A stretch of 64,000 nucleotides of DNA from Symbiodinium sp. CCMP2592 (GCA_905221615.1 CAJNDT010006136.1:549001-613000), one strand, 5' to 3'; positions 28,613-38,913 are shown, numbered from the stretch's first letter. Translations and numbers: made by a program. Notes: generated by a model from the letters alone, not told the origin.

Positions 28613-28790
28613 ATGCAACCGGGACAACACCGTCGTAAGCTTTTGAAACAACTCCAATATCCAGGCCCAGATAATTACCAACATCATCTCTTCGAGTCCA
28701 TACCATACCGCGAGGCCGTGTTCTCACTATTGGGGAACCGAAGAACGAATATTATACACGTCTGCAAGGAGGATGAAGTCCTAAACCCTA
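28613..28790 (+). CDS. exon-like island (unknown host protein)
   Basis: LKQLQYPGPDNYQHHLFES then IPYREAVFSLLGNRRTNIIH and VCKEDEV, ending where CTAAACCCTAAAGCC begins. Several islands end exactly where a CCCTAAA word starts, which suggests the repeat marks the intron side. Confidence 0.4.
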
Positions 28791-28799
28791 AAGCCTGAG

Positions 28800-29190
28800 C
28801 CCTAAACCCCTTAAAGCCCTCTACCGGTTCCGTTGAAGGAGCAAGACTTCCTACGCGCGTGCGAGCTTCTCCAGGATATCAGACGTAGGGCCATTTTGAG
28901 TGGCTACAAACCTTGAGGGTTTAGGGTTTAGGTACATACTCTTTTTTGGTTTGCTTGAGCCCCAAGTGCCCGACTTTAGTGTAAGGACTTCTGAGGAAAT
29001 CATAACAAGGAACTGCAAGGGAGGTTCTTTGGGGTCCAGGTAAGCTTTAGGAACCATGTTACGTTTTGTCGTTTTCAGTATTTGGGGTTATCAGGGTTTG
29101 AGATCACAGGATTTCCAGGGTTTCGGAGAAATATAGAAGCTTGATGTCGACCATCATCACTGCTTAGGGCTCCACACTATAATTTTCCTG
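28800..29190. other. spacer, no gene seen
   Basis: Mixed sequence with a few TTTAGGG words. A minus-strand 68-codon frame has no domain. Confidence 0.35.
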
Positions 29191-29194
29191 TAAT

Positions 29195-29273
29195 CCAAGG
29201 GTAAAAGGAGGGACCCGTAATAAGGACCCCTAGGTATATACCCTTAATATAGCTATTATATACCAATTATATG
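29195..29273. repeat. half of palindromic element PE (copy 1)
   Basis: Matches the left arm of PE (CCAAGGGTAAAAGGAGGGAC) but lacks the right arm. Confidence 0.75.
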
Positions 29274-29501
29274 GCTGAGCGTCCAGGTTGTGGACGTCTT
29301 TTGCGTGAGTTTTGGGTTAAACCCGGATAAGCCCTCAAGTCTATTGCATTTGGGATTGATAGCTTTGGTCTTTGGTAGTCCGGCTCGGATGCATCCTGTT
29401 TGAATAGGACATAGTCTACGGTTCCACGACCCAACGTTCAGGCAGCATGTTCTGGCAATGCCGGGTACGTGGGGCTGCTTGTTTGGTCGCCACCTTAAAC
29501 T

Positions 29502-29627
29502 CCAAGGGTAAAAGGAGGGACCCTTAATAAGGACCCGTAGGTATATACCCTTAATATAGCTATTATATACCCATTATATAGCCCCATTATAGGGTAGGGA
29601 TCCCCATTAAGGGTCCCTCCTTTTCCC
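29502..29627. repeat. palindromic element, family PE (copy 2)
   Basis: Arms GGGTAAAAGGAGGGACCCTT and complement. A solitary right arm follows at 29691-29732. Protein-like sequence (HVLAMPGTWGCLFGRHLKLQ) lies directly to its left. Confidence 0.82.
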
Positions 29628-29734
29628 AAAACCCTAAACCCTGAACCCTAAACCCTTATAGATCCCTTTAGAGGAACCTTAAGAGCCCTAAATTAAGGGT
29701 CCCCATTAAGGGTCCCTCCTTTTCCCCTTTGATA

Positions 29735-30300
29735 GACCCTAAACCATACGGGAGTGGGGGCCGGCCCTGAGATCAAAAGGAACCTTTCTTGTCATATACA
29801 GGGTCTTTAGGCATGGCATGGACACGCCAAGCGCTGCGACAGGATCTCGTGCGCAGAAAGCCGCAGCGCACTCTGCAGTGGGTGTCGTGGTGGCAGCCTC
29901 CACGAACCCTAAACTTCGCCCTAAACCCAAAACCCCAAACCTGAACCCTAAACCCTGAACCTAAACCCTATACCCTACTAGCACCCCCCAAGTACCCTTT
30001 AAAGGGCGCTAATCTTTCTCATTAAGAGGTAACCCGGGACTACAATAAAGGGTAGTTGAGCGGTCTTGGTAAACCCTAAAACCCTTCCCGCTCCATCGCT
30101 TGTTCGTGTTGTCGCGTTGACCCGGAGATTCCCAGAAATCCAGGCCCTAGCCTGACTAAGACAGAAAAGCTTCAGCCTGAAGACCCTAAATCCACCAAAA
30201 CACGTAAACACCTGAAGCACCGCATCCCTAAATCCTAAAGCCCTGGGCTTTGACCCTAAAGGCTTAGACCTTTAAACAGAAACCCAGGTCTATCAGGCAC
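29735..30300. other. spacer, no gene seen
   Basis: Irregular CCCTAAA words (29925-29975) and unassigned sequence, including minus-strand open frames without recognisable content. Confidence 0.35.
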
Positions 30301-30301
30301 A

Positions 30302-30690
30302 TGGTGGTGGTGGTGGTGGTGGTGGTGGCGTTGAGTTTTCGACACCCTTGTGTCCTACATTGCTGCTGTTTAGCCAGCAGTGTGTTTTTACTACCCATGG
30401 CGCAGTGCTCCAACCTGAGGACGTATTCGTTGAGTCTGCAATGGACCAAGAAAAAGGCGGACCACCGCCGTTGGCGTGGCATTTGGAACTGCCCAGCGCA
30501 GCAGGAACTTACGATGCGTCTGTTACACGACGCACAAAACAAAATTGAAATTGCTGCGTTCCAGTCTGGGTTGACACACTCCCCGGCATGTCCAACATGT
30601 GGCTCCAAGCCTGGAATGGGACATCACGATAACGAAGTTACCGCACTGTGCGAAGCGATGTGGAGATTGCAGAAAGCCTCCGACAAACTA
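30302..30690 (+). CDS. exon-like frame after (TGG)n (unknown)
   Basis: A TGG microsatellite (30302-30328) is followed by an open frame whose last 90 codons look coding: QWTKKKADHRRWRGIWNCP then AQQELTMRLLHDAQNKIEIA and a CPTCGSKPGMGHH stretch that could be a metal-binding half-knuckle. It fades into CCCTAAA repeats at 30690. Confidence 0.35.
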
Positions 30691-30736
30691 AACCCTAAAC
30701 CCTAAACCCTAAACCCTAAACCCTAAACCCTAAACC
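30689..30736 (+). repeat. CCCTAAA array
   Basis: Six perfect units, C-rich strand on plus. Confidence 0.92.
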
Positions 30737-30737
30737 G

Positions 30738-30860
30738 TGGCAGGGTGTGGAAACTTGCCAGGCCGAAGCGCCTGGCTGGGAGTTCACGGTTACCCGCACT
30801 CTGCGGCTGACAGCTACCGTCGAGCTTTGTTGCTCAGTGCTGGCGGTGCGTCGGTTTGCC
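30738..30860 (+). CDS. exon-like island (unknown host protein)
   Basis: WQGVETCQAEAPGWEFTVTR then TLRLTATVELCCSVLAVRRF begins directly after the CCCTAAA array. Confidence 0.38.
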
Positions 30861-31039
30861 CCTAAACTAAACCCTTATAGTAACCGTTCAGGAACCCTTT
30901 GAAGGAACACCTTCAGAATTCCTACTTTACCGTCTAACGCCCTGTACATTTCATGTGATGATCAGGTGACAAGTCCCGAAGGCCCCATTTTCATGCATGT
31001 CGCGGTTTGGGCGTCGAGAGGTTAGTTGGTACGTGGGCT

Positions 31040-31235
31040 CCGGGTTTGCTGTTCCGATTCGAAACTCAAGAGGGGGTTTTCCGAAAATACGGGGTGCCTT
31101 ATTGTGGGGTCCTAGCAGCTCCTAGCAATAAGGATCCTACTATTTAGGGTACTATATTAGGGTCCCCTATTTTCGGAAACTCCCCTTTCCATCTAGGGGA
31201 ATCGCCAAGTTGCAGGCATCAGAACTTTGTAAAAC
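31040..31235 (+). CDS. exon-like ORF interrupted by palindrome PG
   Basis: LFRFETQE runs to 31072, the palindrome occupies 31073-31185 (113 bp), and the frame resumes FPSRGIAKLQASELCKT. Deleting exactly the inverted-repeat unit restores one frame. Alternative GT-AG cuts inside the element do not. Confidence 0.45.
31073..31185. repeat. palindromic element PG (copy 2)
   Basis: Arms GGGGTTTTCCGAAAATA and complement of TATTTTCGGAAACTCCCC. No clear target duplication. Confidence 0.85.
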
Positions 31236-31376
31236 CCTCAACCCTAACCCCCCAAGATTTGGTCCTGCGTGTTGGATTGCAAATAAGGTTTGAGGTTTAT
31301 CGGTATCGCAGAAAGCACCTGGGACATCTCCTAAAGCCTGGGCCTAAACTCTGCCCCAAGCCCGAAGCTCGAAGGG

Positions 31377-31478
31377 TTTAGAGGTTTAGGGTGTAGGGTT
31401 TAGGGTTTAGGGTGTAGGGTTTAGGGTGTGGGGTTTAGGGTGTAGGGTTTAGGGTTTAGGGTTCAGGGTTGAGGGTCG
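31377..31478 (-). repeat. TTTAGGG array with GTGTAGGG variants
   Basis: About fourteen units, alternating TTTAGGG and TGTAGGG, G-rich strand on plus. Confidence 0.85.
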
Positions 31479-31680
31479 GACCCCACTCCCTAAACCCTAT
31501 TCCTACAAAAGGTGCAGTCGGCGGTGCAGGACATCAAGAGCGGCCAAACCTTGGCACAACTTTCGCAGGACGGGAAATCTTGATGTAGAGGCCTGAGTTT
31601 TTGGGTAACACCGTTGAGGTGGGGCTCTATAAGAAGAACAGTGGCGTAATAGGAATGTTTGTGTATGTGTATATACTTTT

Positions 31681-31769
31681 ACATACGTATATATATATAT
31701 AAATATGTGTGTGTGTGTGTGTGCGTGTACACACATAGGTTACAGAGACAGCGAGCGAGAGAGCGAGAG

Positions 31770-31801
<32 letters not shown>
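31681..31801 (+). repeat. compound microsatellite (AT, GT, GA)
   Basis: TATATA, then about eight GT, then about twenty GA units. Confidence 0.92.
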
Positions 31802-31805
<4 letters not shown>

Positions 31806-31831
31806 GGAGAACCGCATATAGGTACCACTAC

Positions 31832-31930
31832 GGTTGATGATATAGATCCTGCATTGCCCATAATAAGGAATATACCAGAATTCCCATAGTTTACGGCCAG
31901 TAAGGAAATGCAGGATTTATATCATCAACC
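31832..31930. repeat. palindromic element PC (copy 3)
   Basis: Perfect PC arms. Protein-like sequence (SIVARQNLEAIPTRPSTGQG, 31934 onward) follows at once. Confidence 0.86.
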
Positions 31931-31933
31931 GTA

Positions 31934-32010
31934 TCCATTGTGGCCAGACAAAATCTTGAGGCTATACCCACCAGGCCTTCCACAGGCCAAGGTCTTACCA
32001 AGGTCCACAC
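31934..32010 (+). CDS. exon-like island after PC element
   Basis: SIVARQNLEAIPTRPSTGQG then LTKVHTL, open on plus, ending in CCCTAAAAG. No family is recognised. Confidence 0.35.
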
Positions 32011-32124
32011 CCTACACCCTAAAAGTGTACACCCTAAGCCCGAACCCCTTGAGCTGCCTATACCTTCTCAAATCCCAAATGTCAGCATCTTCACTTGCAA
32101 GCGGCAGAAACTCTTACAGACTAA

Positions 32125-32217
32125 TGTAGGAACCTGATTAAGAAACCTAGGGCCTTCATTAGGGTTCCTTATGATTTTGGGATTATAGGCCCAGGGTTTC
32201 TTAATCAGGCTCCTACA
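32125..32217. repeat. palindromic element (TGTAGGAACCTGATTAAG)
   Basis: Arms TGTAGGAACCTGATTAAGAA and complement. Single copy in this window. A protein-like frame (NWCKTLGRHPGKFRERLIDA) follows it at 32217. Confidence 0.8.
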
Positions 32218-32589
32218 TGAACTGGTGCAAAACCCTTGGAAGGCACCCTGGGAAGTTCAGGGAGCGTTTGATAGATGCACCATTTTGTCGGGGAGAAGAG
32301 CAGTTCTCTTCTCTGGGATTCCTATATTATTTCCTGGATCAAGGCTGCTCGATTTTGGAGGAAGATTTTCGATTTGGGTTTGGGTGGGGCGGCAAGGACG
32401 CTGGGCGGTGTAAGTTTTCGGGACTTAGGTGTGGATCCTACAGGGTTCTGAAGGTCAGTGGCATTTTGTTCACACACTTCGTCCTCTCACAGTAGAAGGA
32501 ATCTTTAAGAGTAGTACACAAGGAATCCCAGCACTGATTGTCCTTAATCGGTTTCCAACTTTTTGCGGTTTACTATACACGCAATCACA

Positions 32590-32800
32590 TTGCCAGCTCC
32601 TCCACCACTGCCCGGTGGGCTTCGACCTAGAGCTCTGGCTCAAACAGTTCAAGACGAGAAGAGCGATAGATTTGGACCCGAAGAACATCAAGGCAGCTTA
32701 TGCATGTGGCGAGGACGCGATCCTCAAGTCTGCCAGGAATTTTCTCCTGCCATGTCTGGAGGCTTCGCTGGTTCTAGGTGGGAAACAGTGTTGCAGCTGC
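32590..32800 (+). CDS. exon-like island (unknown host protein)
   Basis: HCPVGFDLELWLKQFKTRRA then IDLDPKNIKAAYACGEDAIL and KSARNFLLPCLEASLVL, one of the longer protein-like frames in the mosaic. No family is recognised. Confidence 0.4.
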
Positions 32801-33056
32801 TGTCGTACTGACTGGGCATATATACGGTTGTACCCTTCGTGTTGAGAGAACAAGCTCTAAAGCCTAATGGTTCAACCGCGGATCCTAACTCTTACAAAGG
32901 AAGGGCGTCGGAGGAACTGACCTGCGGTCCTTGCAATGTGGGATTTGATGATAGAATATCACATATCATCGGTAGTGTAAGCTGAAGCCTAATTTGGCAC
33001 ACACCCCCCCCCGCGATCAGAAGTACGAGGCCCTAAGCACGAAGCCCTTAAACCAT

Positions 33057-33182
33057 AAAACCCCGCTGGTAGGGCCGCTCATTCAGGAGATGCGGAACAT
33101 GAACTTGTCCAGTCTGACCAACCAGGTGGCGCAAGTGCGAGACCAGGCTCGCGAAAGCCCGAAAGCCGAAAGCCCAAGCCGT
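33057..33182 (+). CDS. exon-like island, coiled-coil-like
   Basis: LVGPLIQEMRNMNLSSLTNQ then VAQVRDQARESPKAES has heptad-like spacing of hydrophobic residues. It runs straight into five CCCTAAA units. Confidence 0.4.
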
Positions 33183-33222
33183 AAAACCCTAAACCCTAAA
33201 CCCTAAACCCTAAACCCTAAAC
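33183..33222 (+). repeat. CCCTAAA array
   Basis: Five perfect units, C-rich strand on plus. Confidence 0.92.
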
Positions 33223-33660
33223 CAAACCCCAGATTTCTGGCTTAGGAGGGGCCCTCGACCACAAACTCCCAAGCCTTGGACCCATTGCTGTAGCTGTTCG
33301 TGGAGGAACTCACAGTCGCACTGGATATCTGCTCAGAATTAGGGTTCAGGATTAAAGGTGCCTGTATGTAGGGTGCAGGCTGTGTAGGGTTTCGGATTTA
33401 GGGCTGTAAGGTTTCAGAACAGTGGCCCTGGTAAACCCCTCTCCTTAACCTCCCTAAACCAAAAATCGTCGTCTTGCCAATTGCATCCTACGTTGGTATC
33501 CGGCGAGCCTACGCAGGGTTTGTACGCTGTTAAAGGGTTTCTGGGATTTCTGGGCTTGTGTTGATGCTGTAAACCATCATTGGAGTTTGACCCGACTCTT
33601 AAAAAATCATGACGAGAACCCTGTAGGAGCCCTCATAGATTACATAGGAACCTTGAAGCA
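33223..33660. other. spacer, no gene seen
   Basis: Unassigned sequence with a few TTTAGG words. Confidence 0.35.
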
Positions 33661-33664
33661 AGCC

Positions 33665-33778
33665 TGCTTGGAGTTTCATGGGTAGTTGTAAGTGGGGTTA
33701 CAAGTCCACCAATATGGGTTATACTTTTAGTTGCCTCACTTATAGCCCCATCACTAACTACTCATGAACCTCCGAGTA
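33665..33778. repeat. diverged PA-like palindrome
   Basis: Arms CTTGGAGTTTCATGGGTAG and complement of ACTACTCATGAACCTCCGAG. Related to the copy at 26023. Confidence 0.55.
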
Positions 33779-34125
33779 TGAGAGCCCTGATGAAAAGTTG
33801 CGAAGTAGAATCGGGGTTGACGTTATGAGTAGTTCTCTAAAGCTAGGCTCCGTTTCTAGGTCCCCAACATAGTACGGCACCTTATACAAGGACCTGCAAC
33901 AGGGACCTTTACTTAGACAGCTACCCATATGAGAAGCTCTTCTGACAGCATTTTTGGCAGAATTGACGGTCCAGGGTTTAGGGAGATGAGAGCCTTTTAC
34001 AAAAGCAGTTTGGCAGAATAGTGCTCGTATCTCCTGAAGCTTGACAGGGTTTCAGCCCCAATCCCTTACAGTAGTATCCTTTGGTAGCCTTTAAGTAAGC
34101 TTATCGTAACACTTTACCCGAAACC

Positions 34126-34624
34126 CTTAACCGCTAAACCCTCAACCCCTAACCCGTAAACCCTCAGCCCCCCAAAGCCCTAAACCCGAACTCCCTATAC
34201 CCTGAACCCCTAAACCCTAACCCCCTAAACCCCCACACCCCTAAACCCTAAATCCCTAAAACCTTAGACCCTAACCCCCAAAACCTGAGCCCCTAAACTC
34301 TAATCCTCTAAACCCCTAAACCCCTAAACCCTAAGTCCTTAAAACCTTAGACCCTAAACCCCTAAACTTGAGCCCCTAAACTCTAAACCCCCAAACCCCT
34401 AAACCCCTAAATCCCTAAACCCTGAATCCTAAAAACCTTAGACAAAACCTGAGCCCCTAAACTCTAAACCCCTAAACCCCGAATCCCCAAACCCCTAAAA
34501 CCCTAGACCCTAAACCCCAAAACCTGAGCCCCTAAACTCTAAACCTCTAAACCCCTAAACCCGAAACCCTAAACCCTTAAACCCTGAACCCTAAACTCTA
34601 AACCTCTAAACCCCTAAACCCTAA
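34126..34624 (+). repeat. long degenerate CCCTAAA array
   Basis: About 500 bp of CCCTAAA with frequent CCCCTAAA, CCCCAAA, CTCTAAA and CCTTAGA variants. Higher-order blocks of ~65 bp (ACCCCTAAACTCTAAACC, AAACCTGAGCCCCT) repeat inside it. An old interstitial array. Confidence 0.9.
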
Positions 34625-34633
34625 TACCCGTCT

Positions 34634-34712
34634 AGCGCAGACCTTGGAGCCAGACCAGGTCGCTTCAGGCATCGCAGGGGCAGCTCCATCCGAGTGGCTG
34701 AGCTGCATTTGG
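34634..34712 (+). CDS. exon-like island (unknown host protein)
   Basis: AQTLEPDQVASGIAGAAPSE then WLSCIWG, between the long CCCTAAA array and a palindrome. Confidence 0.35.
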
Positions 34713-34825
34713 GGGTTTCCGGAAATGAAGGGTACCTTTAAAGGGATCCTTTAAGGGTTTAGGGTTTAGGGTTGGATCCTTTAAGGGTCCCTTAAGGGAT
34801 CTTTGAGGGTTCTATAGAGGGTTTA

Positions 34826-34923
34826 GGTTTTCAGAAAATGAGGGGTGCCTGATCTTGGGGTCCTTACAATAAATATCCTACTACTTAGGGTACTATACTA
34901 GGGTCCCCTATTTTCGGAAACTC
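34826..34923. repeat. palindromic element PG (copy 3)
   Basis: PG arms with a slightly degraded left side (TTTTCAGAAAATGAGG). Confidence 0.78.
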
Positions 34924-35032
34924 GCATGTGAATGTAGGGTTTGGGGTGGATCGGGTTTAGGGTTTAGGGACTCCGGAGATCTGCTTGGGGTTTAGGGTGA
35001 GTCGGGTTTAGGGTAGGTCGGCTACTTTAGGG

Positions 35033-35094
35033 ACCCTAAACCCTAAACCCTAAACCCTAAACCCTAAACCCTAAACCCTAAACCCTATAGGGTT
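35033..35094 (+). repeat. CCCTAAA array ending in a tail-to-tail junction
   Basis: Eight CCCTAAA units followed by TATAGGGTTTAGGG, that is C-rich then G-rich, the reverse of the junction at 2838. Confidence 0.88.
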
Positions 35095-35112
35095 TAGGGA
35101 TTCGGGAGATAT

Positions 35113-35208
35113 GGGGCTTTCCGAAAATAGGGGACCCTAATTCGTGCCCTACACAGTAGGATCCTTAGACCCCAGAATATTAAGGTACCCCTATTTTCAG
35201 AAACTCTC
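35113..35208. repeat. palindromic element PG (copy 4)
   Basis: Arms GGGGCTTTCCGAAAATAGGG and complement. It follows the telomere-like array almost directly. Confidence 0.8.
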
Positions 35209-35231
35209 ATATGTTTTGGGAAGTTGGCGGG

Positions 35232-35275
35232 CCTAAACCCTAAACCCTAAACCCTAAAGCCCTAAACCCTTAAGG
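35232..35275 (+). repeat. CCCTAAA array
   Basis: Four to five units. A similar short array lies at 35502-35560. Confidence 0.85.
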
Positions 35276-35380
35276 GAATAGCTTTTCAGAGACCTCTAAG
35301 GCCCAAATACCCCTTTGCCTTTACCTGAACCGCAAGTAACCTACCGTTGTAGGGACTTCTATAAAGAAATCCTATTACTG

Positions 35381-35478
35381 TAGAAGCCAGAAAGTTGGAA
35401 TATCATGATCGTAACCCCTTTAAGGTAAATTATTGGGGATCCTACCATTAATCCATATTCCAACTTTCTGGGGTTCCC
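35381..35478. repeat. palindromic element PH (copy 2)
   Basis: Arms GCCAGAAAGTTGGAATATC and complement, as at 25018. Confidence 0.8.
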
Positions 35479-35696
35479 TTTAAACCGCAGTGGAATGGAT
35501 TCCTAAACCCTAAACCCTTAACCCTAAACCCTTAACCCTAAACCCTAAACCCTAAACCGCAGAGGAAGGGATTCCGGTCATTGGGTTGAAGGTTCAGGGC
35601 CCTCAACAGTCGGTCGGTCCCTGGGCCCCCATACCTTAGGGCCCAGGCAGGTGCTAGGCCCCGAGGCCGTTGTTGAAGATTCGGAGCTCGGCTTGA

Positions 35697-35921
35697 ACTT
35701 GGAGGGTCGGGGTTCCCTGTAGGGGGCTCCTTTAAAGGGGATTCTAAGGGTTCCTTTAAAGGGCTCTATAGGGGTAGTATAGGGTTTAGGGTTTAGGGTT
35801 CAGGGACTTAGTAAGTAGGTAGTAAGTAGACTTATAAGTACCCTAAACGGGACCCTAACTGGGGTTGTGGTACCTATAAGTCCCTAAAATAACCAGTTAC
35901 TAAGTCCCCCGACCCTCCAAG
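35697..35921. repeat. palindromic element PA with internal insertion (copy 8)
   Basis: Arms CTTGGAGGG and complement, flanked by AA instead of TA on both sides. This suggests that the two flanking bases are the target duplication. The left arm carries the CCTTTAAAGGGCTCTATAGG module seen in copies 2 and 3. Confidence 0.8.
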
Positions 35922-36114
35922 AACCCTACTCTTGTTAAATGCTGGGGTCGTGATGTGTTTGAAGCCCCTTTACGTTTAGGGTTTACGAATTATGCATTTC
36001 CCCAACCCTCGGTGCAGTTCTCTAGAGCCTTAGGGTTTAGCGCTTCAGGGCTTAGGGGTTTAGAAGCGGGCCTAAGCCTGCCCCACTTGCTTTCTTGAGC
36101 TGCTCCCACCATAC

Positions 36115-36650
36115 CCTGAGCCCTGAACCCTGAACCGCGAAGGCGCAAATCCCTAACCCTGATCCCTACCTAAACCCCCAAAAGTAGGTAAAATAATAGC
36201 CCAAAACCTATAAAAGGCCATTATTCTACATACTTGTGGGGACCAGGTATGTTCTACAGCCCTAAGGCCCTCATGCCCTACAGCCCCAAACCGAATACCC
36301 TGGCACCCGAAAGCCCCACATCCCCAAAGCCCGAAGCCCCAAATCCCTAATGCCCTAAGTCCCTAACACCAAAGCTAAAACCTCAAAAGCCTGATCCCTA
36401 AAACCCTCAAAACATGTAAAACCCCAAAGCCCTAAACAACACCAAATCCTTAAAACCCTAAAACCCTAAAGCCCTAACGACCTAAACCCCAAACCCCAAA
36501 TCCTTAAGACCCTCAAAACCCTTTGGCCAACCCAAAATCCTTAAAACCCTAGAGCCCTAAAGCCCCAAACACCGTAAAACCATAAACACCAGATCCTTAA
36601 AACCCTAAAACCATAAACACCAAATCCTTGAAACCCTGAAACCCTAAAGT
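36115..36650 (+). repeat. very degenerate CCCTAAA-derived tract
   Basis: CCCTAAA, CCCCAAA, CCTTAAAA and AAACACCAAATCC words over 500 bp. A weak palindrome at 36168-36247 (AAAGTAGG... and complement) is embedded near the left end. Confidence 0.7.
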
Positions 36651-36907
36651 TCCATCTCCTGCCTAGGAGCCTCTCAGTCGATGGCTTCTGTATCCATACT
36701 CCCCTCCAGTTGCTCGGCGTTTATTCTTAGGGTTCATCAGGGCCTTGGGGGCCTAGGGTTTAGGTTTTAGGGTTCAGGGCTTCAGGGTTTTCGGGCTTTA
36801 GGGGCTAATCTTGTAAGGTTTTCGGGCTTAGGGTGTTTTGGGCTTTAGGGTGTTGACAGGGTTTCGGAAGTTTTGGAATTTTAGGGTTTGGGGTTTGGGG
36901 GTTCCGG

Positions 36908-36994
36908 GCCGAAGTTGCCGGCATGTCGCCGGAAGTCAGCCAGCAGAGGATTTCGGACGTAGAGCTCAAGGGCTCAGAGTTTATTCGAGCTTAG
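36908..36994 (+). CDS. exon-like island (unknown host protein)
   Basis: AEVAGMSPEVSQQRISDVEL then KGSEFIRA and a stop, strongly protein-like. Confidence 0.42.
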   Translation, partial: AEVAGMSPEVSQQRISDVELKGSEFIRA

Positions 36995-37077
36995 GATCGG
37001 GTTCAGGGGTTTAGGGATTTAGGGTGTAGGGGTTTAGGGTCTGGGGTGTTTTGCAGTGTGTGGTGTTTGCATCGAGG

Positions 37078-37170
37078 TTTGCTGGAAAAGACAGGCACAG
37101 TAGTTCCAGCAACATGGACGCTCACAGCACCACCTATTCTTACATGTTTGTAAAGCTGATGCCGGAATAA
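37078..37170 (+). CDS. exon-like island (unknown host protein)
   Basis: FAGKDRHSSSSNMDAHSTTY then SYMFVKLMPE and a stop. It is followed by a fragment of palindrome PB. Confidence 0.4.
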   Translation, partial: FAGKDRHSSSSNMDAHSTTYSYMFVKLMPE

Positions 37171-37439
37171 CTAGTAAGATAAGTACTCCAAAACCCTGTT
37201 CAGATCAACAAGGCCACTTTCGTAGTCAGGTGATTAGGGGATCGTCAAGGGAGGATGGCCCACGGGATTCATGATATATCCTTGTCGTCCCCCAATTCTC
37301 CATACTGCCCTAGTACCCTCAACCCTTGAACCACCTGCCCTTGAGGATCTTATAAGATGAGACTCATCAGAAGAGTTCCGCTTCTGTGCCTTGAGCATTG
37401 ACTTCCCAACTTTGCTAGGGCATTTCAAACCGCACAGTC

Positions 37440-37620
37440 TTGCCACCCCAATCCACCAGAAGCCGAACACCCACGATAGACTGGTTGCCGAATATAGGAG
37501 CCGGCAATGTCTGTGTAGAGCAGCAAGGGCATTTCTTGAGATTGCAGTTCACAGATGATAAGTCGTGGATGCCATACAAGGCGAATGCCAGCCCGTGCCA
37601 GGCCCTAAACCTTGGAAGGA
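37440..37620 (+). CDS. exon-like island (unknown host protein)
   Basis: VCVEQQGHFLRLQFTDDKSW then MPYKANASPCQALNLGRIS is open on plus just before a PA element. The upstream part of the frame is less convincing. Confidence 0.35.
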
Positions 37621-37641
37621 TTTCGGGTTCCGAGTGTAGGG

Positions 37642-37774
37642 TTGGAGGGTCGGGGGACTTAGTAAGTAGGTAGTAAGTAGACTTATAAGTGCCCTAAAAG
37701 GGACCCTAATTGGGGTTAAGGTACTTATAAGTCCCTAAAATAACCAGTTACTAAGTCCCCCGACCCTCCAAGTA
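37642..37774. repeat. palindromic element PA (copy 9)
   Basis: PA palindrome with right flank TA. The left flank has lost the first base of the arm. Confidence 0.85.
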
Positions 37775-38363
37775 GAGTTTGGGTTTAGGGTAGCATGCAG
37801 TTTCCCAAGACTGCCTCATCGAAAGATGAACTACAGGGGGCCTTAATGAATAGAGTAGGGTTTTGGGGGTTCCTTATCAGATTTACAGTAGAATAGACTC
37901 CGAAGCCATATCCCTATAGTACGTAGTTCCTCAATCGCACGACTCAGTAGAATCCTCAAGCCGATGCTAATCCAGGGCCAAACCCATGCCCTCTCCCGAA
38001 AGCATCCCCAAAAGAAGCTGTCGGTTTAGGGTTTAAGGTTTAGGGTTTTGAGTTTTACCACAACCCTTCATCAACTGCCAAGCCTAAAACCGCACGAGTG
38101 AAACCCCAAACCCCGAACTAGAATCAAGATTCCAGAATCCCCTGAACCTCCTGGAGGATTTCCCAAAAGCTCACAAACCCCAAAACCCTAAACCCCACAC
38201 GCTAAACCCCAAAACCCCAAAACCCTAAACTCTAAGCCCTAAGCCTCAAGCCGCATGAAGCCCTTAAAGGAACCCCTTAAAGGAACCCTTAAAGGATCCC
38301 CTAAAGGATCCCCTTCAAGGATCCCTTAAAGGAACCTTAAAGGATCCCTTAAAGGAACCTTAG
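37775..38363. other. repeat-rich spacer, no gene seen
   Basis: A PB fragment near 37840-37880, CCCTAAA words (38170-38260) and a run of AAAGGATCCCTTAAAGGAACC units (38263-38355). Confidence 0.5.
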
Positions 38364-38459
38364 ATCTTCCTCAGACTCCGGCTGCGGATGCACCAGCCCA
38401 TGCGGGTGGTGACAGATTTACTGGAGTTCAACCCGCCGATACTCCTTGAGGCAGATTAG
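38364..38459 (+). CDS. exon-like island after CTTAG
   Basis: IFLRLRLRMHQPMRVVTDLL then EFNPPILLEAD and a stop, starting right after an AG. One of the most convincing frames, and the last island before R2. Confidence 0.45.
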   Translation: MFLRLRLRMHQPMRVVTDLLEFNPPILLEAD

Positions 38460-38714
38460 GCTTAGAGTTTAGAGTGCGGTTTAGGGTTTAGGGTTTTAGA
38501 GTTTGGAGTTCCAAATGTAGGTTTAGAGACCAGGATTTAGGGCTTATGAGCTTAGGGTTTAGAGTTGTGTCTGCTCTTACACCCCAGACCTGAAATCTTA
38601 AACACACCCTAACTAGGTGGCAATTTGGGAAACTTGTTAATTTCCCTTCTGGTTCCTATAGAGGTACCTATTCATAAATACTTTCAGAGCCCCAAAACGA
38701 CAACCCTGCTAACC

Positions 38715-38719
38715 CTAAG
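38715..38719. repeat. target-site duplication of R2 (left)
   Basis: CTAAG abuts the left LTR and is repeated at 51150-51154. Restoring the site gives AACCCTAAGCCCTAAACCC, a telomere-like array. Confidence 0.9.
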
Positions 38720-38901
38720 TACGTGAGATAAACCCTTAATGATAACCAAGATCCTCGCAATGATTGAATGAAGAACTCGGAATCTCAATGTCACAACGAA
38801 TGCTAGAAGAGCGCTCCTTCAACGCCCAATCTTTTTTCCTCGAACAAAAACAGCCTTGACGTCGGACGAAGCGGTCTGCATCCTGGGGTCAGCTTCACGC
38901 A
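38720..38901 (-). repeat. R2 3' LTR
   Basis: 182 bp, identical to 50968-51149. In element orientation TGCGTGAAG... to ...CTCACGTA, so the ends are TG...TA rather than the usual TG...CA. Confidence 0.93.
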
Positions 38902-38913
38902 CTCCCCCTTTCC
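38902..38913 (-). other. R2 polypurine tract
   Basis: In element orientation GGAAAGGGGGAG lies directly before the 3' LTR. Confidence 0.8.

Noticed and set aside
28880..28910. Possible relic of the dinoflagellate spliced leader (GGCCATTTTGAGTGGCTAC)
   Set aside because: Only part of the known leader word matches and the order of the remaining bases is wrong. No other relic was seen.
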